Below are positions 29,413-38,303 of a stretch of DNA of 64,000 nucleotides, in pieces. This DNA is from Oxalobacteraceae bacterium (GTDB lineage: Bacteria > Pseudomonadota > Gammaproteobacteria > Burkholderiales > Burkholderiaceae_D). Where the stretch lies: NCBI GenBank assembly GCA_947448025.1, contig CANFLV010000004.1, forward strand, positions 1 to 64,000. The letters run 5' to 3'. Made by a program: the position numbers and the translations under genes. The notes under the pieces were generated by a model. That model made no database searches. It was given only the letters and a program-made list of their open reading frames with translations, and was not told where the DNA came from. Each line of letters starts with the position of its first letter. Position 1 is the first letter of the stretch.

Positions 29413-29464
29413 GCTCACCCAAGGGCGACAAGATGACCTTGTCACCCTGCTTGAGTGGGCGAGC
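29413..29464 (-). repeat. Large hairpin in the suhB 3' region
   Basis: As minus-strand RNA, GCTCGCCCA pairs with TGGGTGAGC (one G-U), then after an asymmetric bulge GGGTGACAAG pairs with CTTGTCGCCC (one G-U) around the loop GTCAT. It lies 16 bases beyond the suhB stop and is followed by a second hairpin at 29377-29394 (ATGCGGT, 4-base loop, ACCGCAT). There is no T-run. It may be a Rho-dependent or stabilising 3' structure, or a dispersed palindromic repeat. Confidence 0.5.
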
Positions 29465-29479
29465 CTGGGGGCAAATCTG

Positions 29480-30274
29480 TTATTTACCGAATTCAGTCAA
29501 ATGGCTGACCATCTGCGCAAAGACTTTCGGCGTGCCGGCGATGACGTCACCTTTGTACAGGTAATCAGAGTCGCCCTTGAAGGTGCCCATCAAGCCACCC
29601 GCTTCAGTCACCAGCAGCGAGCCGCCAGCGATATCCCAGGGCTGCAGGCCGCGCTCAAAGAAGCCGTCAAGACGGCCGCAGGCGACATAGGCCAGATCCA
29701 GCGCAGCGGCGCCCGGGCGACGCAGGCCGGCGGATTTTTCCGTCATGATGCGGAACATCTTGATGTAAGTCTCGATGTCGTCGCCGCCACGGAAGGCGAA
29801 GCCGGTACCGATCAGGCTGTCGGCGAGTTTGTCGCGTTTGGTCACGCGGATGCGTTTGTCGTTGAGGTAGGCGCCGGCGCCCTTGGTCGCGGTGAACAAT
29901 TCATTGCGGGTCGGATCGTAGACCAGAGCCTGTGTGATCTGGCCGCGGTGCTGCAGCGCGATCGAGACCGCATATTGCGGAAAGCCGTGGATAAAATTGG
30001 TCGTGCCGTCGAGCGGGTCGATGATCCAGACGTATTCGTTTTCGTCGTGCAGGTTGGCGGATGCACCAGACTCTTCAGCGAGGAAGGCGTGGTCAGGGTA
30101 AGCTTTGTGCAGAACCTCGATGATCGCTGCTTCAGCAGCCTGGTCGACGTCGGTGACGAAGTCGTTATGCTTTTTTTCTGTGACTGTCACGCGGTCGAGA
30201 TCAAACGAAGCGCGATTGATGACGGCGGCGCCGCGGCGAGCGGCTTTGATTGCCGTGTTGAGCATTGGATGCAT
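29480..30274 (-). CDS. suhB: Inositol monophosphatase family protein SuhB
   Basis: Mg-dependent sugar/inositol phosphatase that in E. coli also works in the rRNA antitermination complex. 264 residues from [15 protein letters not shown]. Metal-site motifs are [20 protein letters not shown] (about residue 83) and [15 protein letters not shown] (about 210). The frame is open to 30391, but the family begins at MHPML. It diverges from trmJ, the usual partner in E. coli-like genomes (suhB-trmJ). Confidence 0.95.
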   Translation of the reverse strand: MHPMLNTAIKAARRGAAVINRASFDLDRVTVTEKKHNDFVTDVDQAAEAAIIEVLHKAYPDHAFLAEESGASANLHDENEYVWIIDPLDGTTNFIHGFPQYAVSIALQHRGQITQALVYDPTRNELFTATKGAGAYLNDKRIRVTKRDKLADSLIGTGFAFRGGDDIETYIKMFRIMTEKSAGLRRPGAAALDLAYVACGRLDGFFERGLQPWDIAGGSLLVTEAGGLMGTFKGDSDYLYKGDVIAGTPKVFAQMVSHLTEFGK

Positions 30275-30419
30275 AGAGGTTCCGTTAGAATGAGCGACCG
30301 TTTTCATCAGCTCAGGCGAATGCCGGCGCAGGAGAACGGACCACATAAAATGAATTAATGAGCGATGCGGTCGAACGCTAGCTTCAGCCATCCTTTACCG
30401 CGCAGTGTCGCTATTTTAA

Positions 30420-31169
30420 ATGAAGCAGCCAGAAATCAGCAGTTCTCTTTTCAAACGTTTGCGTTTCATCCTCGTCGAGACCAGCCGCCCGGGCAATATC
30501 GGTGCCGCGGCGCGCGCCATGAAGACCATGGGATTTTCCGATCTGGTGCTGGTCAATCCCAAGGTGCAGGGCGCGCAGCTGCATGAAGAAGCGGTCGCTT
30601 TTGCTAGTGGTGCGCAAGATGTGCTGCAGGCGGCGCGCGTGGTCGGCTCGATCGACGAGGCGCTGGCAGATTGCCATTTCGTCGCCGCCGTGAGTGCCCG
30701 CCTGCGTGAATTTTCCCCGCCCATCGTCGCGCCAAGGCAGCTGGCGGCGCAGCTGGCGCAGGCCGATTATCAGGCGGCGCTGATGTTTGGTAACGAGCGT
30801 TTTGGTTTGCCAAACGAAGCTGTCCAAAAATGCAATGCACTAATTAACATACCGGCCAATCCCGATTACTCGTCGCTGAATCTGGCGCAAGCCGTGCAAG
30901 TATTGAGTTATGAATGCCGCGTGGCCGTGCTGGGTGATGCGCCAATGACCGAGGGCATAGGCTTCACGGGAGACGCCGCCAGCGTGATGCAGATCGAAGG
31001 CATGTATGCGCATCTGGAGCAGGCTTTGGTCGAGATCGACTTCCTTGATCCGGCCAATCCGAAGAAGCTGATGTCGCGGCTGAAGCGTATGTTTTCACGC
31101 ACCCAGCTTGAGACTGAGGAGGTGAATGTTTTGCGGGGGATTGCCAAGCACATACTGGCTAAAAAATAG
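30420..31169 (+). CDS. trmJ: tRNA (cytidine/uridine-2'-O-)-methyltransferase TrmJ
   Basis: SPOUT methyltransferase that 2'-O-methylates position 32 of tRNA. 249 residues. It starts with the substrate strand RFILVETSRPGNIGAAARAM, and the SAM-binding trefoil knot is visible in FGNERFGLPNEAV (about 120-132) and YSSLNLAQAVQVLSYE (about 147-162). A C-terminal helical part of about 80 residues is present. It diverges from suhB and converges on lexA across repeat copy A. Confidence 0.95.
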   Translation: MKQPEISSSLFKRLRFILVETSRPGNIGAAARAMKTMGFSDLVLVNPKVQGAQLHEEAVAFASGAQDVLQAARVVGSIDEALADCHFVAAVSARLREFSPPIVAPRQLAAQLAQADYQAALMFGNERFGLPNEAVQKCNALINIPANPDYSSLNLAQAVQVLSYECRVAVLGDAPMTEGIGFTGDAASVMQIEGMYAHLEQALVEIDFLDPANPKKLMSRLKRMFSRTQLETEEVNVLRGIAKHILAKK

Positions 31170-31213
31170 ACTAGCCGTGTCGTTCTGTGATGCGCTGTAG
31201 TTTTGCGTGCAGC

Positions 31214-31326
31214 GATGCGCAGCTCGGGCGGCGCACAGGGCAGCCCACCGGGTCCATAGACCGGACCCTGACTGGTGGTCAACCCTGTGCCCCACCCGAT
31301 CTGCTTTATACGGTCGAGGTGGCATC
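31214..31326 (+). repeat. Structured intergenic repeat, copy A
   Basis: About 113 bases matching copy B (33871-33983) in inverted orientation. The two share a 31-base identical core (31245-31275 here). A central hairpin GGGTCC-7-GGACCC (31250-31268) sits inside outer arms GCACAGGG (31233-31240) and CCCTGTGC (31283-31290). It lies between the convergent genes trmJ and lexA. Confidence 0.8.
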
Positions 31327-31347
31327 CAATGAATGCTACCCAGGTAT

Positions 31348-32013
31348 TTAGTGCCAGGCCCGCACCAATCCGACCGCCAAACCTTCCAGCGCAAATTCAT
31401 CCCGCTCCAGATCCACCTGGATAATCTTGAAATCAGGATTTTCCGGCAGCAGCTCGATCAGCGACCCTGTCTTGCGATAACGCTTGACCGTCACATCGTC
31501 ACCAAGGCGGGCGATCACAATCTGGCCATTTTTGGCGGAGTCTACTTTTTTGACAGCCAGTAAATCGCCCTCGAGGATACCGGCGTCGCGCATCGACATG
31601 CCGCGTACCTTCAGCAGGTAGTCGGGTTTGGCGCTGAACATGGCCGGGTCGACCTGGTAGGTCGCTTCGACATGTTCCTGTGCGAGCATGGGCGAGCCGG
31701 CAGCGACGCGACCGACCAGTGGCAGGCTCATTTGCAGTAAGGCGGGGTGGGGCAGGGTCATCTGTGCTGCAGGTCGACGCTCGTAGGCATTACCTGCGCC
31801 TATGTCGAGCAGGCGAATGCCGCGTGATGTGCCCGGCGAAATTTCGATCGCGCCCTTACGCGCTAATGCCTGCAAATGTTCTTCCGCGGCGTTGGCAGAG
31901 CGAAAGCCAAGTTCGGTGGCGATTTCTGCCCGTGTCGGGGGAAAGCCGGTGTTCTCGATCGCATCGCGAATCAGGTTCAGGATTTGTTCCTGGCGGGCGG
32001 TAAGCTTGATCAT
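31348..32013 (-). CDS. lexA: LexA repressor
   Basis: SOS repressor that self-cleaves when bound by RecA filaments. 221 residues: winged-helix DNA-binding domain (1-70, [14 protein letters not shown]), linker with the cleavage pair Ala-Gly in GRVAAGSPM, and a protease domain with Ser140 (GMSMRDAG) and Lys177 (DVTVKRYRK), spaced 37 residues as in E. coli. Two LexA boxes lie directly upstream, so it represses itself. Confidence 0.97.
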   Translation of the reverse strand: MIKLTARQEQILNLIRDAIENTGFPPTRAEIATELGFRSANAAEEHLQALARKGAIEISPGTSRGIRLLDIGAGNAYERRPAAQMTLPHPALLQMSLPLVGRVAAGSPMLAQEHVEATYQVDPAMFSAKPDYLLKVRGMSMRDAGILEGDLLAVKKVDSAKNGQIVIARLGDDVTVKRYRKTGSLIELLPENPDFKIIQVDLERDEFALEGLAVGLVRAWH

Positions 32014-32027
32014 GTCGGGGTCCGGGA

Positions 32028-32060
32028 CTGTGTATGCAAACAGTCTGTATTTTTATACAG
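32028..32060 (-). promoter_or_regulatory. Two tandem LexA boxes
   Basis: CTGTGTATGCAAACAG (32028-32043) and CTGTATTTTTATACAG (32045-32060) both fit CTGT-N8-ACAG exactly. They are one base apart and begin 15 bases before the lexA start codon, so they cover the promoter or ribosome landing region. Confidence 0.9.
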
Positions 32061-32150
32061 TATTTCTGCAAACGCAAGCGGATTCACGGGCGGACGCAAA
32101 CTATTTCAAGCGCGATTTCACAGCTGATTTCGTTTAAGTGACTGAATCCG

Positions 32151-32179
32151 TTGAGTAATCAGCAAAACCGCGGTATAGT
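32151..32179 (+). promoter_or_regulatory. Promoter of the rpsF operon
   Basis: TTGAGT (32151-32156), exact 17-base spacer, TATAGT (32174-32179). Predicted start near 32186 gives a leader of about 70 bases before rpsF. Confidence 0.65.
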
Positions 32180-32196
32180 TGCGGGCTTTTCCTCTT

Positions 32197-32224
32197 CCCA
32201 CACTCGTCTTGACGCCGAGGTGGG
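32197..32224 (+). promoter_or_regulatory. Leader hairpin of rpsF, candidate bS6:bS18 autoregulatory site
   Basis: CCCAC, bulged A, CTCG, 9-base loop, CGAG, GTGGG. The stem is perfect apart from the bulge, and a CCG lies at the loop/3' strand junction. Leaders that bind the bS6:bS18 complex and repress the operon are known before rpsF in many bacteria; this one has the right place and a similar build. The match to that family is an inference. Confidence 0.45.
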
Positions 32225-32255
32225 CTATTCTGCAATCTGTCCAAAAGGAGATTAC

Positions 32256-32624
32256 ATGCGTCATTATGAAATCGTATTTATCGTGCACCCTGATCAGAGC
32301 GAGCAAGTGCCTGCAATGATCGAGCGCTACAAAGGCATCGTCACTACCCGTGGCGGTAAAATGCATCGCGTTGAAGACTGGGGCCGTCGTCAGATGGCTT
32401 ACATGATTCAAAAGCTCGCTAAAGCCCACTATGTTTGCCTCAATATCGAATGCGACAGCGAAACGCTGGCCGAAATCGAAACTGGCTTCAAGTTCAATGA
32501 TGCAGTTCTGCGTCATCTGACTGTCAAAATGAAGAAGGCTGAGACTTCACCGTCGCCAATGATGAAGGCCGTGCAGAAAGAAGACGCTGCAAAGAGCCAT
32601 CGTACCGAGGCGCCAGCTGCGTAA
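32256..32624 (+). CDS. rpsF: 30S ribosomal protein bS6
   Basis: 122 residues, start [17 protein letters not shown] with AAGGAG seven bases upstream; the frame is open further upstream, but that part is leader. Conserved [20 protein letters not shown] and NDAVLRHL are present. First gene of rpsF-priB-rpsR-rplI; bS6 binds next to bS18 on 16S rRNA. Confidence 0.97.
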   Translation: MRHYEIVFIVHPDQSEQVPAMIERYKGIVTTRGGKMHRVEDWGRRQMAYMIQKLAKAHYVCLNIECDSETLAEIETGFKFNDAVLRHLTVKMKKAETSPSPMMKAVQKEDAAKSHRTEAPAA

Positions 32625-32642
32625 TTGCGCGAAGTCAGGCGC

Positions 32643-32984
32643 GTGACTCAACTGAAAAACGAGCTTCAAATTACAGCGAGCATTGCGGAGCGCGAAATAT
32701 TGCGCTACACCCCGGCAGGAATGCCGATCGTGACAGCAACACTGTTGCACCGCTCGCAGCAAATGGAAGCCGGGATCCAGCGGCAGGTCGAATTTGAAAT
32801 GTCTGCGCTCGCCGCGGGCGAAATTTCAGGTCGATTCAGTCAGGCCGAATTAGGCAGGATCTATCAGTTCACGGGTTTTTTGACACGCAAGAATCGTAAT
32901 AGCAAAGCCCTGGTATTTCACATTGCAGATTTTTTGTTAATGGCTGAGGAAGTTCAACTTTCCACGGCGACTAATCAAACATAG
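32643..32984 (+). CDS. priB: Primosomal replication protein N (PriB)
   Basis: Single-strand DNA binding OB-fold protein of the replication restart primosome. 113 residues if started at GTG 32643 ([13 protein letters not shown] follows), which I prefer to the TTG at 32625 six codons before it. Placed between rpsF and rpsR as in most beta- and gammaproteobacteria. The helicase gene dnaB, its functional partner, lies 6 kb on past an efflux cassette. Confidence 0.92.
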   Translation: MTQLKNELQITASIAEREILRYTPAGMPIVTATLLHRSQQMEAGIQRQVEFEMSALAAGEISGRFSQAELGRIYQFTGFLTRKNRNSKALVFHIADFLLMAEEVQLSTATNQT

Positions 32985-32995
32985 AAGGAGCCATC

Positions 32996-33280
32996 ATGGC
33001 ATTCGGTAAAAAGTTCGATAAAAGCAAGCTCAAGAACAAGCGTCAACAGCAAAATCCACTGTTCAAGCGTAAGAAGTTCTGCCGTTTCACAGCAGCACAC
33101 GTTGAGCAGGTCGACTACAAAGACGTCGATACACTGAAGGATTTTGTTCAGGAAAACGGCAAGATCATGCCAGCACGCCTGACAGGTACGAAAGCGATCT
33201 ATCAGCGTCAAGTGGACACAGCAATCAAGCGCGCACGTTACCTCGCGCTACTGCCGTACACAGATCTGCACACGGCTTAA
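32996..33280 (+). CDS. rpsR: 30S ribosomal protein bS18
   Basis: 94 residues, basic, with [10 protein letters not shown] and [17 protein letters not shown], hallmarks of bS18. AGAAGGAGCCATC precedes the ATG. It pairs with bS6 in the ribosome platform. Confidence 0.97.
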   Translation: MAFGKKFDKSKLKNKRQQQNPLFKRKKFCRFTAAHVEQVDYKDVDTLKDFVQENGKIMPARLTGTKAIYQRQVDTAIKRARYLALLPYTDLHTA

Positions 33281-33313
33281 TAGCCGGTGACTTGGTAAAA
33301 ACTGGAGAAAAAT

Positions 33314-33766
33314 ATGCAAATTATTCTGTTAGAAAAAGTCGTTAACCTCGGCAACCTCGGTGAAGTTGTTCGCGTTAAAGACGGTTACGCACGTAACTTC
33401 CTGATCCCGCAACGCATGGCTCGTCGTGCAACGACTGCCGCTGTTGCTGAATTCGAAGCGAAGCGCGCTGACCTCGAGAAAGCCGCTGCAGCTAAGCTGG
33501 CTGAGTGTCAGGCTGCTGGCGAAAAACTGAGCGGTCTGACCGTGACGATTTCGCAAAAATCTGGCGTTGACGGTCGTTTGTTTGGTTCGGTCACGAACCA
33601 TGACATCGCTGAAGCGCTGAGCAAGCAAGGCTTTGCAGTCGAAAAATCGCAGGTTCGCCTGCCAGTTGGCCCGCTGAAGATCGCTGGCGAGCACGCTGTT
33701 TCGGTCTCGTTGCACACTGACGTCGTTGTTGACATCATCGTTGCCGTTGTAGGCGAGCACGCTTAA
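33314..33766 (+). CDS. rplI: 50S ribosomal protein bL9
   Basis: 150 residues: N-terminal domain ([28 protein letters not shown]), a long helix rich in Ala/Glu/Lys (about 40-75) and a C-terminal RNA-binding domain ([12 protein letters not shown]). Last gene of the operon, followed by a strong terminator. Confidence 0.97.
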   Translation: MQIILLEKVVNLGNLGEVVRVKDGYARNFLIPQRMARRATTAAVAEFEAKRADLEKAAAAKLAECQAAGEKLSGLTVTISQKSGVDGRLFGSVTNHDIAEALSKQGFAVEKSQVRLPVGPLKIAGEHAVSVSLHTDVVVDIIVAVVGEHA

Positions 33767-33788
33767 TAGCGACTCGGGCAGTAAATAG

Positions 33789-33815
33789 AAAGGCCGGAAT
33801 TTCCGGCCTTTTTTA
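33789..33815 (+). terminator. Terminator of the rpsF-rplI operon
   Basis: AAAGGCCGG, AATTT loop, CCGGCCTTT followed by TTT. It is 22 bases after the rplI stop. The symmetric A-run suggests it can also work on the other strand. Confidence 0.9.
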
Positions 33816-33870
33816 CGTCTATTGCTTTTGATTTCAGCCCTTCGACGAAGACCCTGGTCAGATTAAGGGT

Positions 33871-33983
33871 GATGCCAATATGACCGTATCAAGCGCTCCG
33901 GGTGCGGCACAGGGGTGACCTCCAGTCAGGGTCCGGTCTATGGACCCGGTGGACATCCCTGTGCCGCACCGGGAGTGCGCATC
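33871..33983 (-). repeat. Structured intergenic repeat, copy B
   Basis: Inverted relative of copy A, 2.5 kb away. Outer arms GGTGCGGCACAGGG (33901-33914) and CCCTGTGCCGCACC (33957-33970) are a perfect 14-bp pair, enclosing a central hairpin GGGTCC-7-GGACCC (33929-33947). The 31-base core 33922-33952 is identical to copy A. It lies between convergent rplI and the emrB-like gene, past the rplI terminator. Arms are better preserved here than in copy A. Confidence 0.8.
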
Positions 33984-34038
33984 AATGAACGAAAATCACG
34001 GTGATGGGTGGACGGATGCATCGTCTATCAAACGCGTT

Positions 34039-35586
34039 TCAATGCCCCGCCACCGGCGCCATCATCTTCTTCGGCTTCGTCAGCCACACCAGTCCCGTCA
34101 ACGAGAAAAACGCAAACGCCGAATACAGGAAGAATTCATTCGTCGCCAGCATGTAACTCTGCGCATTGACCATGCGTTCAATCACGCCATAGGTCTGCTC
34201 CTGCGACAGTCCTGCCGCCTGCAAGCCGCTCAGGTATTCGCTGCTTGACGCCGAAAACACGGTCACGTTTTCCGCCAGGCGCGCATGGTGGCTCGTGGCC
34301 AGATGCTCCCACATGGTCACGCTGATTGCCGTACCCATCGCCGCGCCTAACGTGCGCAAGAAGTTCGACAGACCTGATGCGGCGGCCATTCGGTCAGGCG
34401 AGATATTGGACAGCATCAGCGACTGTACCGGCATGAAGAAACAGGCCATGCCGATGCCATGCACGATGCGCGGATTGACGATAGTCCAGAAGTCGACATC
34501 GAGCGACATGAAGCTGTTCCAGAAAGACACCGCGCCCATGAGCAGGAAGGAAAATGTCGCCAGTGCGCGCAGGTTCAGCTTCGTAATGTTCTTGCCGATG
34601 ATGGGTGACAGGATCAGCGTGAAGATGCCAATCGGCGCCATCGCCACACCGGCTTGCGCGGAGGTATAGCCCATCACCGTTTGCAGCCACAGCGGAAACA
34701 CTACGACCGAACCGAAGTAAGTCATGAAGCCGATCGACAGCAGGATCACGCCGTAACGGAAATTCACGTCCTGGAACAGATGCAGTTCCACGATAGGCTG
34801 GTGCGAAGTCAGCACCCAGGCCACAAAAAAGCTCAGTGCCACGACCGCGGTGACGGCCAGCGCGACGATGAAGTTTGATGCGAACCAGTCGTTTTCCTTG
34901 CCGATCTCGAGCATCAGCTGCAGGCTGCCGACACCGACGACCATCAGCACGAGGCCAATGATATCGAGCGGTACCTTGCTTGTGACCGAATCGCGTTTGC
35001 GCATCAGCGTCCAGATCGTCCCGCCGCAAAACAGGCCGATCGGGATATTGATGAGGAAAATCCACGACCAATGAAAATTATCGCTGATATAGCCGCCCAG
35101 CAGCGGGCCGCAGATCGGCGCGAGAATGATGGTCATGGCCCATAGCCCGAGCGCCGCACCGCGTTTTTCAGGCGGAAAATTTCGCACCAGTAGTACCTGT
35201 GATAAAGGCACCATCGGGCCGGAAACGAGGCCTTGCAGCACACGGAAAATCACCAGCGTCGTCAGGTTCGGCGAGAAGGCGGCGATTGCCGACATCAGCG
35301 TAAAGGCCAGCACGGAAATCACGAATAGCTTGACTTCACCGACGCGCCGCGCGAGCCAGCCGGTGAGCGGTACGGCGATCGCAGCAGCCACGGAATAGGC
35401 GCTGATGATCCAGGTACCCTGACTGGTCGACACGCCGAGCGCGCCGGCAATCGTCGGGATCGACACATTGGCGATCGTGATGTCGAGGATTTCCATGAAC
35501 GTCGACAGGGCCGCTGCAAAGGTCAGCAGGGCCAGGGCGCCGCCTTTCAATGGCGGCAGGGCGGCAGGCGCGTTGGGGATGGACAT
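34039..35586 (-). CDS. EmrB/QacA-type MFS multidrug transporter (DHA2)
   Basis: Proton-driven drug exporter of the 14-helix DHA2 family, 515 residues. Motifs include FMEILDITIANVSIPTIAG in helix 1, SQGTWIISAYSVA, LTGWLARRVGE (motif A) and GPLLGGYISDNFHWSWIF (motif C). It forms a tripartite pump with the membrane fusion protein 6 bases upstream and the outer membrane factor further upstream. Last gene of the marR-led operon. Confidence 0.93.
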   Translation of the reverse strand: MSIPNAPAALPPLKGGALALLTFAAALSTFMEILDITIANVSIPTIAGALGVSTSQGTWIISAYSVAAAIAVPLTGWLARRVGEVKLFVISVLAFTLMSAIAAFSPNLTTLVIFRVLQGLVSGPMVPLSQVLLVRNFPPEKRGAALGLWAMTIILAPICGPLLGGYISDNFHWSWIFLINIPIGLFCGGTIWTLMRKRDSVTSKVPLDIIGLVLMVVGVGSLQLMLEIGKENDWFASNFIVALAVTAVVALSFFVAWVLTSHQPIVELHLFQDVNFRYGVILLSIGFMTYFGSVVVFPLWLQTVMGYTSAQAGVAMAPIGIFTLILSPIIGKNITKLNLRALATFSFLLMGAVSFWNSFMSLDVDFWTIVNPRIVHGIGMACFFMPVQSLMLSNISPDRMAAASGLSNFLRTLGAAMGTAISVTMWEHLATSHHARLAENVTVFSASSSEYLSGLQAAGLSQEQTYGVIERMVNAQSYMLATNEFFLYSAFAFFSLTGLVWLTKPKKMMAPVAGH

Positions 35587-35592
35587 GGGTGC

Positions 35593-36768
35593 TTATTTCA
35601 GGTTGGCGGCGATGATGGCGTCGATGCGCGCTTTGGTCTTCGCATCGGCTGGTGCGGCCACTTCGCTGAAGGCGCTCATGACGACAGCCTTGCTCACATT
35701 TTCGCCAATGGCGGCGCCGCTCTGGTCATGCAAATCGATATCTGCATGGATCGACAGGCCCACGCGCAGCGGGTGTTCGGCCAGCTGCTTCGGGTCAAGC
35801 GCGATGCGAACAGGTACGCGCTGGACGACCTTGATCCAGTTACCGGTCGCGTTTTGCGCCGGCAGCAGCGCGAAGGCGGAACCTGTGCCGGCGGCCATGC
35901 CGACGACCTTGCCCTTGTACTGCACCTTGCTGCCATATAAATCGGCGACCAGCGTGGCTGATTGGCCGACGCGGATTTTACCCAATTGCGATTCCTTGAA
36001 ATTCGCATCGACCCACAGCTGCTCCAGCGGCACGATGGCCATCAAGGGCGCGCCCGGATTGATGCGCTGGCCGACTTGCACATTGCGTTTGGCGATTTCG
36101 CCGGCGACTGGGGCAAACAGCGTCGTGCGCGTTTGTGCCAGCAAGACTTCCTGCACGCGTGCGGCGGCGCGCAAGACATTCGGATGCTGCTGCACTGTGG
36201 TGCCATCCGTGAGAGCGCGGCCAGATGCCAGCTGTTCCTGCGCGACGTCGATGGCAGCTTGCGCCGAAGTGACGGTGTTTTCAGCATGGCGGATTTCTTC
36301 CGCCGAGACGGCGCCCGAGCCAGCCAATGCTTTGCGGCGGTTCATGTCTTCCATGGCGCGCGCCAGATCGGTCTGGCGCAGCGTCAAATTGGCCTGTGCC
36401 TGCGATTGATTCGTGTAGAGCGTGCGTACTTCGCGTACCGTTTGCGCCAGCTGCGCTTCGGCTTGCGCGAGCGCGATGTCGGCGTCGGCCCCATCAAGGC
36501 TGACCAGCGGCTGGCCGGCTTTGACGACATTGGTGTCATCGACATAAATCTTCGTGACGGTGCCGGCGATCTGTGGCGTGACCTGCACCACATTGCCTTG
36601 TACGTAGGCATTCTCGGTCTCCTCGCTAAAGCGTCCGACGACGACCCATTCCACCAGATACGCGGCGCCGACGAGCGCGAATACGCTGCCGATGACGAGC
36701 AGGATTTTTTTGCGCTTCGGGGCTTTTTTCGACGGGGCGCTGGTCGGGGTATTGTCTGCTGCAGTCAT
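35593..36768 (-). CDS. EmrA-type membrane fusion protein (HlyD family)
   Basis: Periplasmic adaptor of the tripartite pump, 391 residues. One N-terminal membrane anchor (about 18-40, ILLVIGSVFALVGAAYLVEW), a lipoyl-like half motif (GTVTKIYVDDTNVVKAGQPL), a long coiled-coil hairpin (about 90-190) and a beta-barrel part with PGAPLMAIVPLEQLWVDANF. Directly coupled to the emrB-like gene. Confidence 0.92.
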   Translation of the reverse strand: MTAADNTPTSAPSKKAPKRKKILLVIGSVFALVGAAYLVEWVVVGRFSEETENAYVQGNVVQVTPQIAGTVTKIYVDDTNVVKAGQPLVSLDGADADIALAQAEAQLAQTVREVRTLYTNQSQAQANLTLRQTDLARAMEDMNRRKALAGSGAVSAEEIRHAENTVTSAQAAIDVAQEQLASGRALTDGTTVQQHPNVLRAAARVQEVLLAQTRTTLFAPVAGEIAKRNVQVGQRINPGAPLMAIVPLEQLWVDANFKESQLGKIRVGQSATLVADLYGSKVQYKGKVVGMAAGTGSAFALLPAQNATGNWIKVVQRVPVRIALDPKQLAEHPLRVGLSIHADIDLHDQSGAAIGENVSKAVVMSAFSEVAAPADAKTKARIDAIIAANLK

Positions 36769-36792
36769 GATTTTTCCTTGGATGCTTTGTAT

Positions 36793-38271
36793 TTATTGTG
36801 GATTCTTGGTGCTGCCGGCGACGCTCAGGGGCGCGCTATGGAAGCCGCCGCCGAGGGCGCGGATCAGGCTGACCTGAATGTCTTGTCGCCGTGTCCTCAG
36901 CTCAAGTGCCGCACGACGCTGCGCCAGCAGCTGGCCTTCGACCGACAGCGCGCTGAGATAAGGCGACAGACCGCCTTGATAGCGCAGCATGGCCAGACGG
37001 TAGGCTTCTTCGATGGCTTGCAATGCCGCGTCATTGGCCTGTTCTTCCTGCGACAATGCGGCAGCTCTGGCGAGTTGTTCGCCAACCTCCTGTGTCGCCG
37101 TAATGACAGACTGATTGTATTGACCGATGGCGGCGTCGATGTCAGCCGTCTTGATGGCGTAATTTGCGCGCAGGCGGCCGGCTTCAAACAGCGGCAAGCG
37201 GATTGCCGGGCCGACGCTGCTCATCGTGCTGCCTGCCTTGAGTAAATTATCGAGCCCGATGGATTGCAGGCCGATCACGCCGCTGAGATTAATGTTCGGA
37301 TAGAAAAGCGCCTTCGCCGATTCAGCCTCACCAATGGCGACAGCGATGCGCGCACTTTGCGCCGCCAGTTCCGGGCGACGGCCGAGCAGGTCCAGCGGCA
37401 GGCTGGCAGGAAGGTTCATTGTTGACAGCGACAGATGCGGGCGACGCAGGGCATTAGCCGCATCCGGCATATCGCCGGCGAGCGCGGCCAATTGCAGGCG
37501 GCTGACGGCCTGTGCCGTTTCCAGCTGCACGATTTCAGCGCGTAACGCAGCTTCATTTGCGCTCGACTGCAGCAGCTCTACGCGGGTATCGAGGCCACTG
37601 CTGACGCGCTGGCGGCTCAACTCACGGATGGCGACACGCTGTTTTTGCATTGCCTGCAAGATGTCGTGCAATTCATGTTGCATCGCTAATTGCACGGTGC
37701 TGCGCACGATCGCCGTCGTCAGCGCCAGCGTGGCGGCCGCATGGTCAAATTCGGCTGCCTTGACTTGCGCATTGGCGGACCGGATCAGCGCGGCGTTCTT
37801 GCCCCACAGGTCGAGGTCGTAATGAAAGTCGAGCGCGGCTTGACCCTGGCTGGCATATTCGCCGCCTATGCCGAACGGCGGTTTCGGCAGCTGATAATTT
37901 TCTGAAAACCGTCCGTAAGTCGCATCCACCGCGCCATTGACCTGCGGCGCCCGATTCGCGTTGGCGAGACCGGCCGCAGCTTGCGCGCGTGCCAGGCGTG
38001 ACTGTGCCGTGGCCAGCGTCGGACTGTTTTGCAAGGCACGTTCAATCAGCGCGTCAAGCTGGCTGTCGCCAAAGCTGCGCCACCACTGCGCCAGCGGCCA
38101 CTGGATATCGGCATTGGCCGTGGCGTCAACAGCGCCGCTCGTCAACTTCGTGATGGGCTGTGCCGTCTGATGTATACCTTCGAAACTCGCGCAGCCGGCC
38201 AGCAGCAGGACGCTGGCGAGGACGGTGAGCGCGGGCAGGGTGATGCTACGTGGTGATGCCTTGGACCGCAT
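36793..38271 (-). CDS. Outer membrane efflux lipoprotein (NodT/OprM type)
   Basis: TolC-like outer membrane channel, about 492 residues, with a lipoprotein signal ending LLLAGC. Conserved parts are QWPLAQWWRSFGDSQLD, the paired efflux repeats and YRLAMLRYQGGLSPYLSAL. Start 38271 (MRSKASPRS) has GGAGTCCTC ahead. An upstream ATG at 38307 overlaps the marR stop (ATGA), giving 12 more residues and translational coupling; both are possible. Confidence 0.9.
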   Translation of the reverse strand: MRSKASPRSITLPALTVLASVLLLAGCASFEGIHQTAQPITKLTSGAVDATANADIQWPLAQWWRSFGDSQLDALIERALQNSPTLATAQSRLARAQAAAGLANANRAPQVNGAVDATYGRFSENYQLPKPPFGIGGEYASQGQAALDFHYDLDLWGKNAALIRSANAQVKAAEFDHAAATLALTTAIVRSTVQLAMQHELHDILQAMQKQRVAIRELSRQRVSSGLDTRVELLQSSANEAALRAEIVQLETAQAVSRLQLAALAGDMPDAANALRRPHLSLSTMNLPASLPLDLLGRRPELAAQSARIAVAIGEAESAKALFYPNINLSGVIGLQSIGLDNLLKAGSTMSSVGPAIRLPLFEAGRLRANYAIKTADIDAAIGQYNQSVITATQEVGEQLARAAALSQEEQANDAALQAIEEAYRLAMLRYQGGLSPYLSALSVEGQLLAQRRAALELRTRRQDIQVSLIRALGGGFHSAPLSVAGSTKNPQ

Positions 38272-38303
38272 GAGGACTCCGGTTTTTTTTGATGGGATTA
38301 AGC

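Noticed and set aside
29233-29445. Small minus-strand ORF downstream of suhB
   Set aside because: No ribosome binding site or family features; the region is better explained by RNA hairpins.
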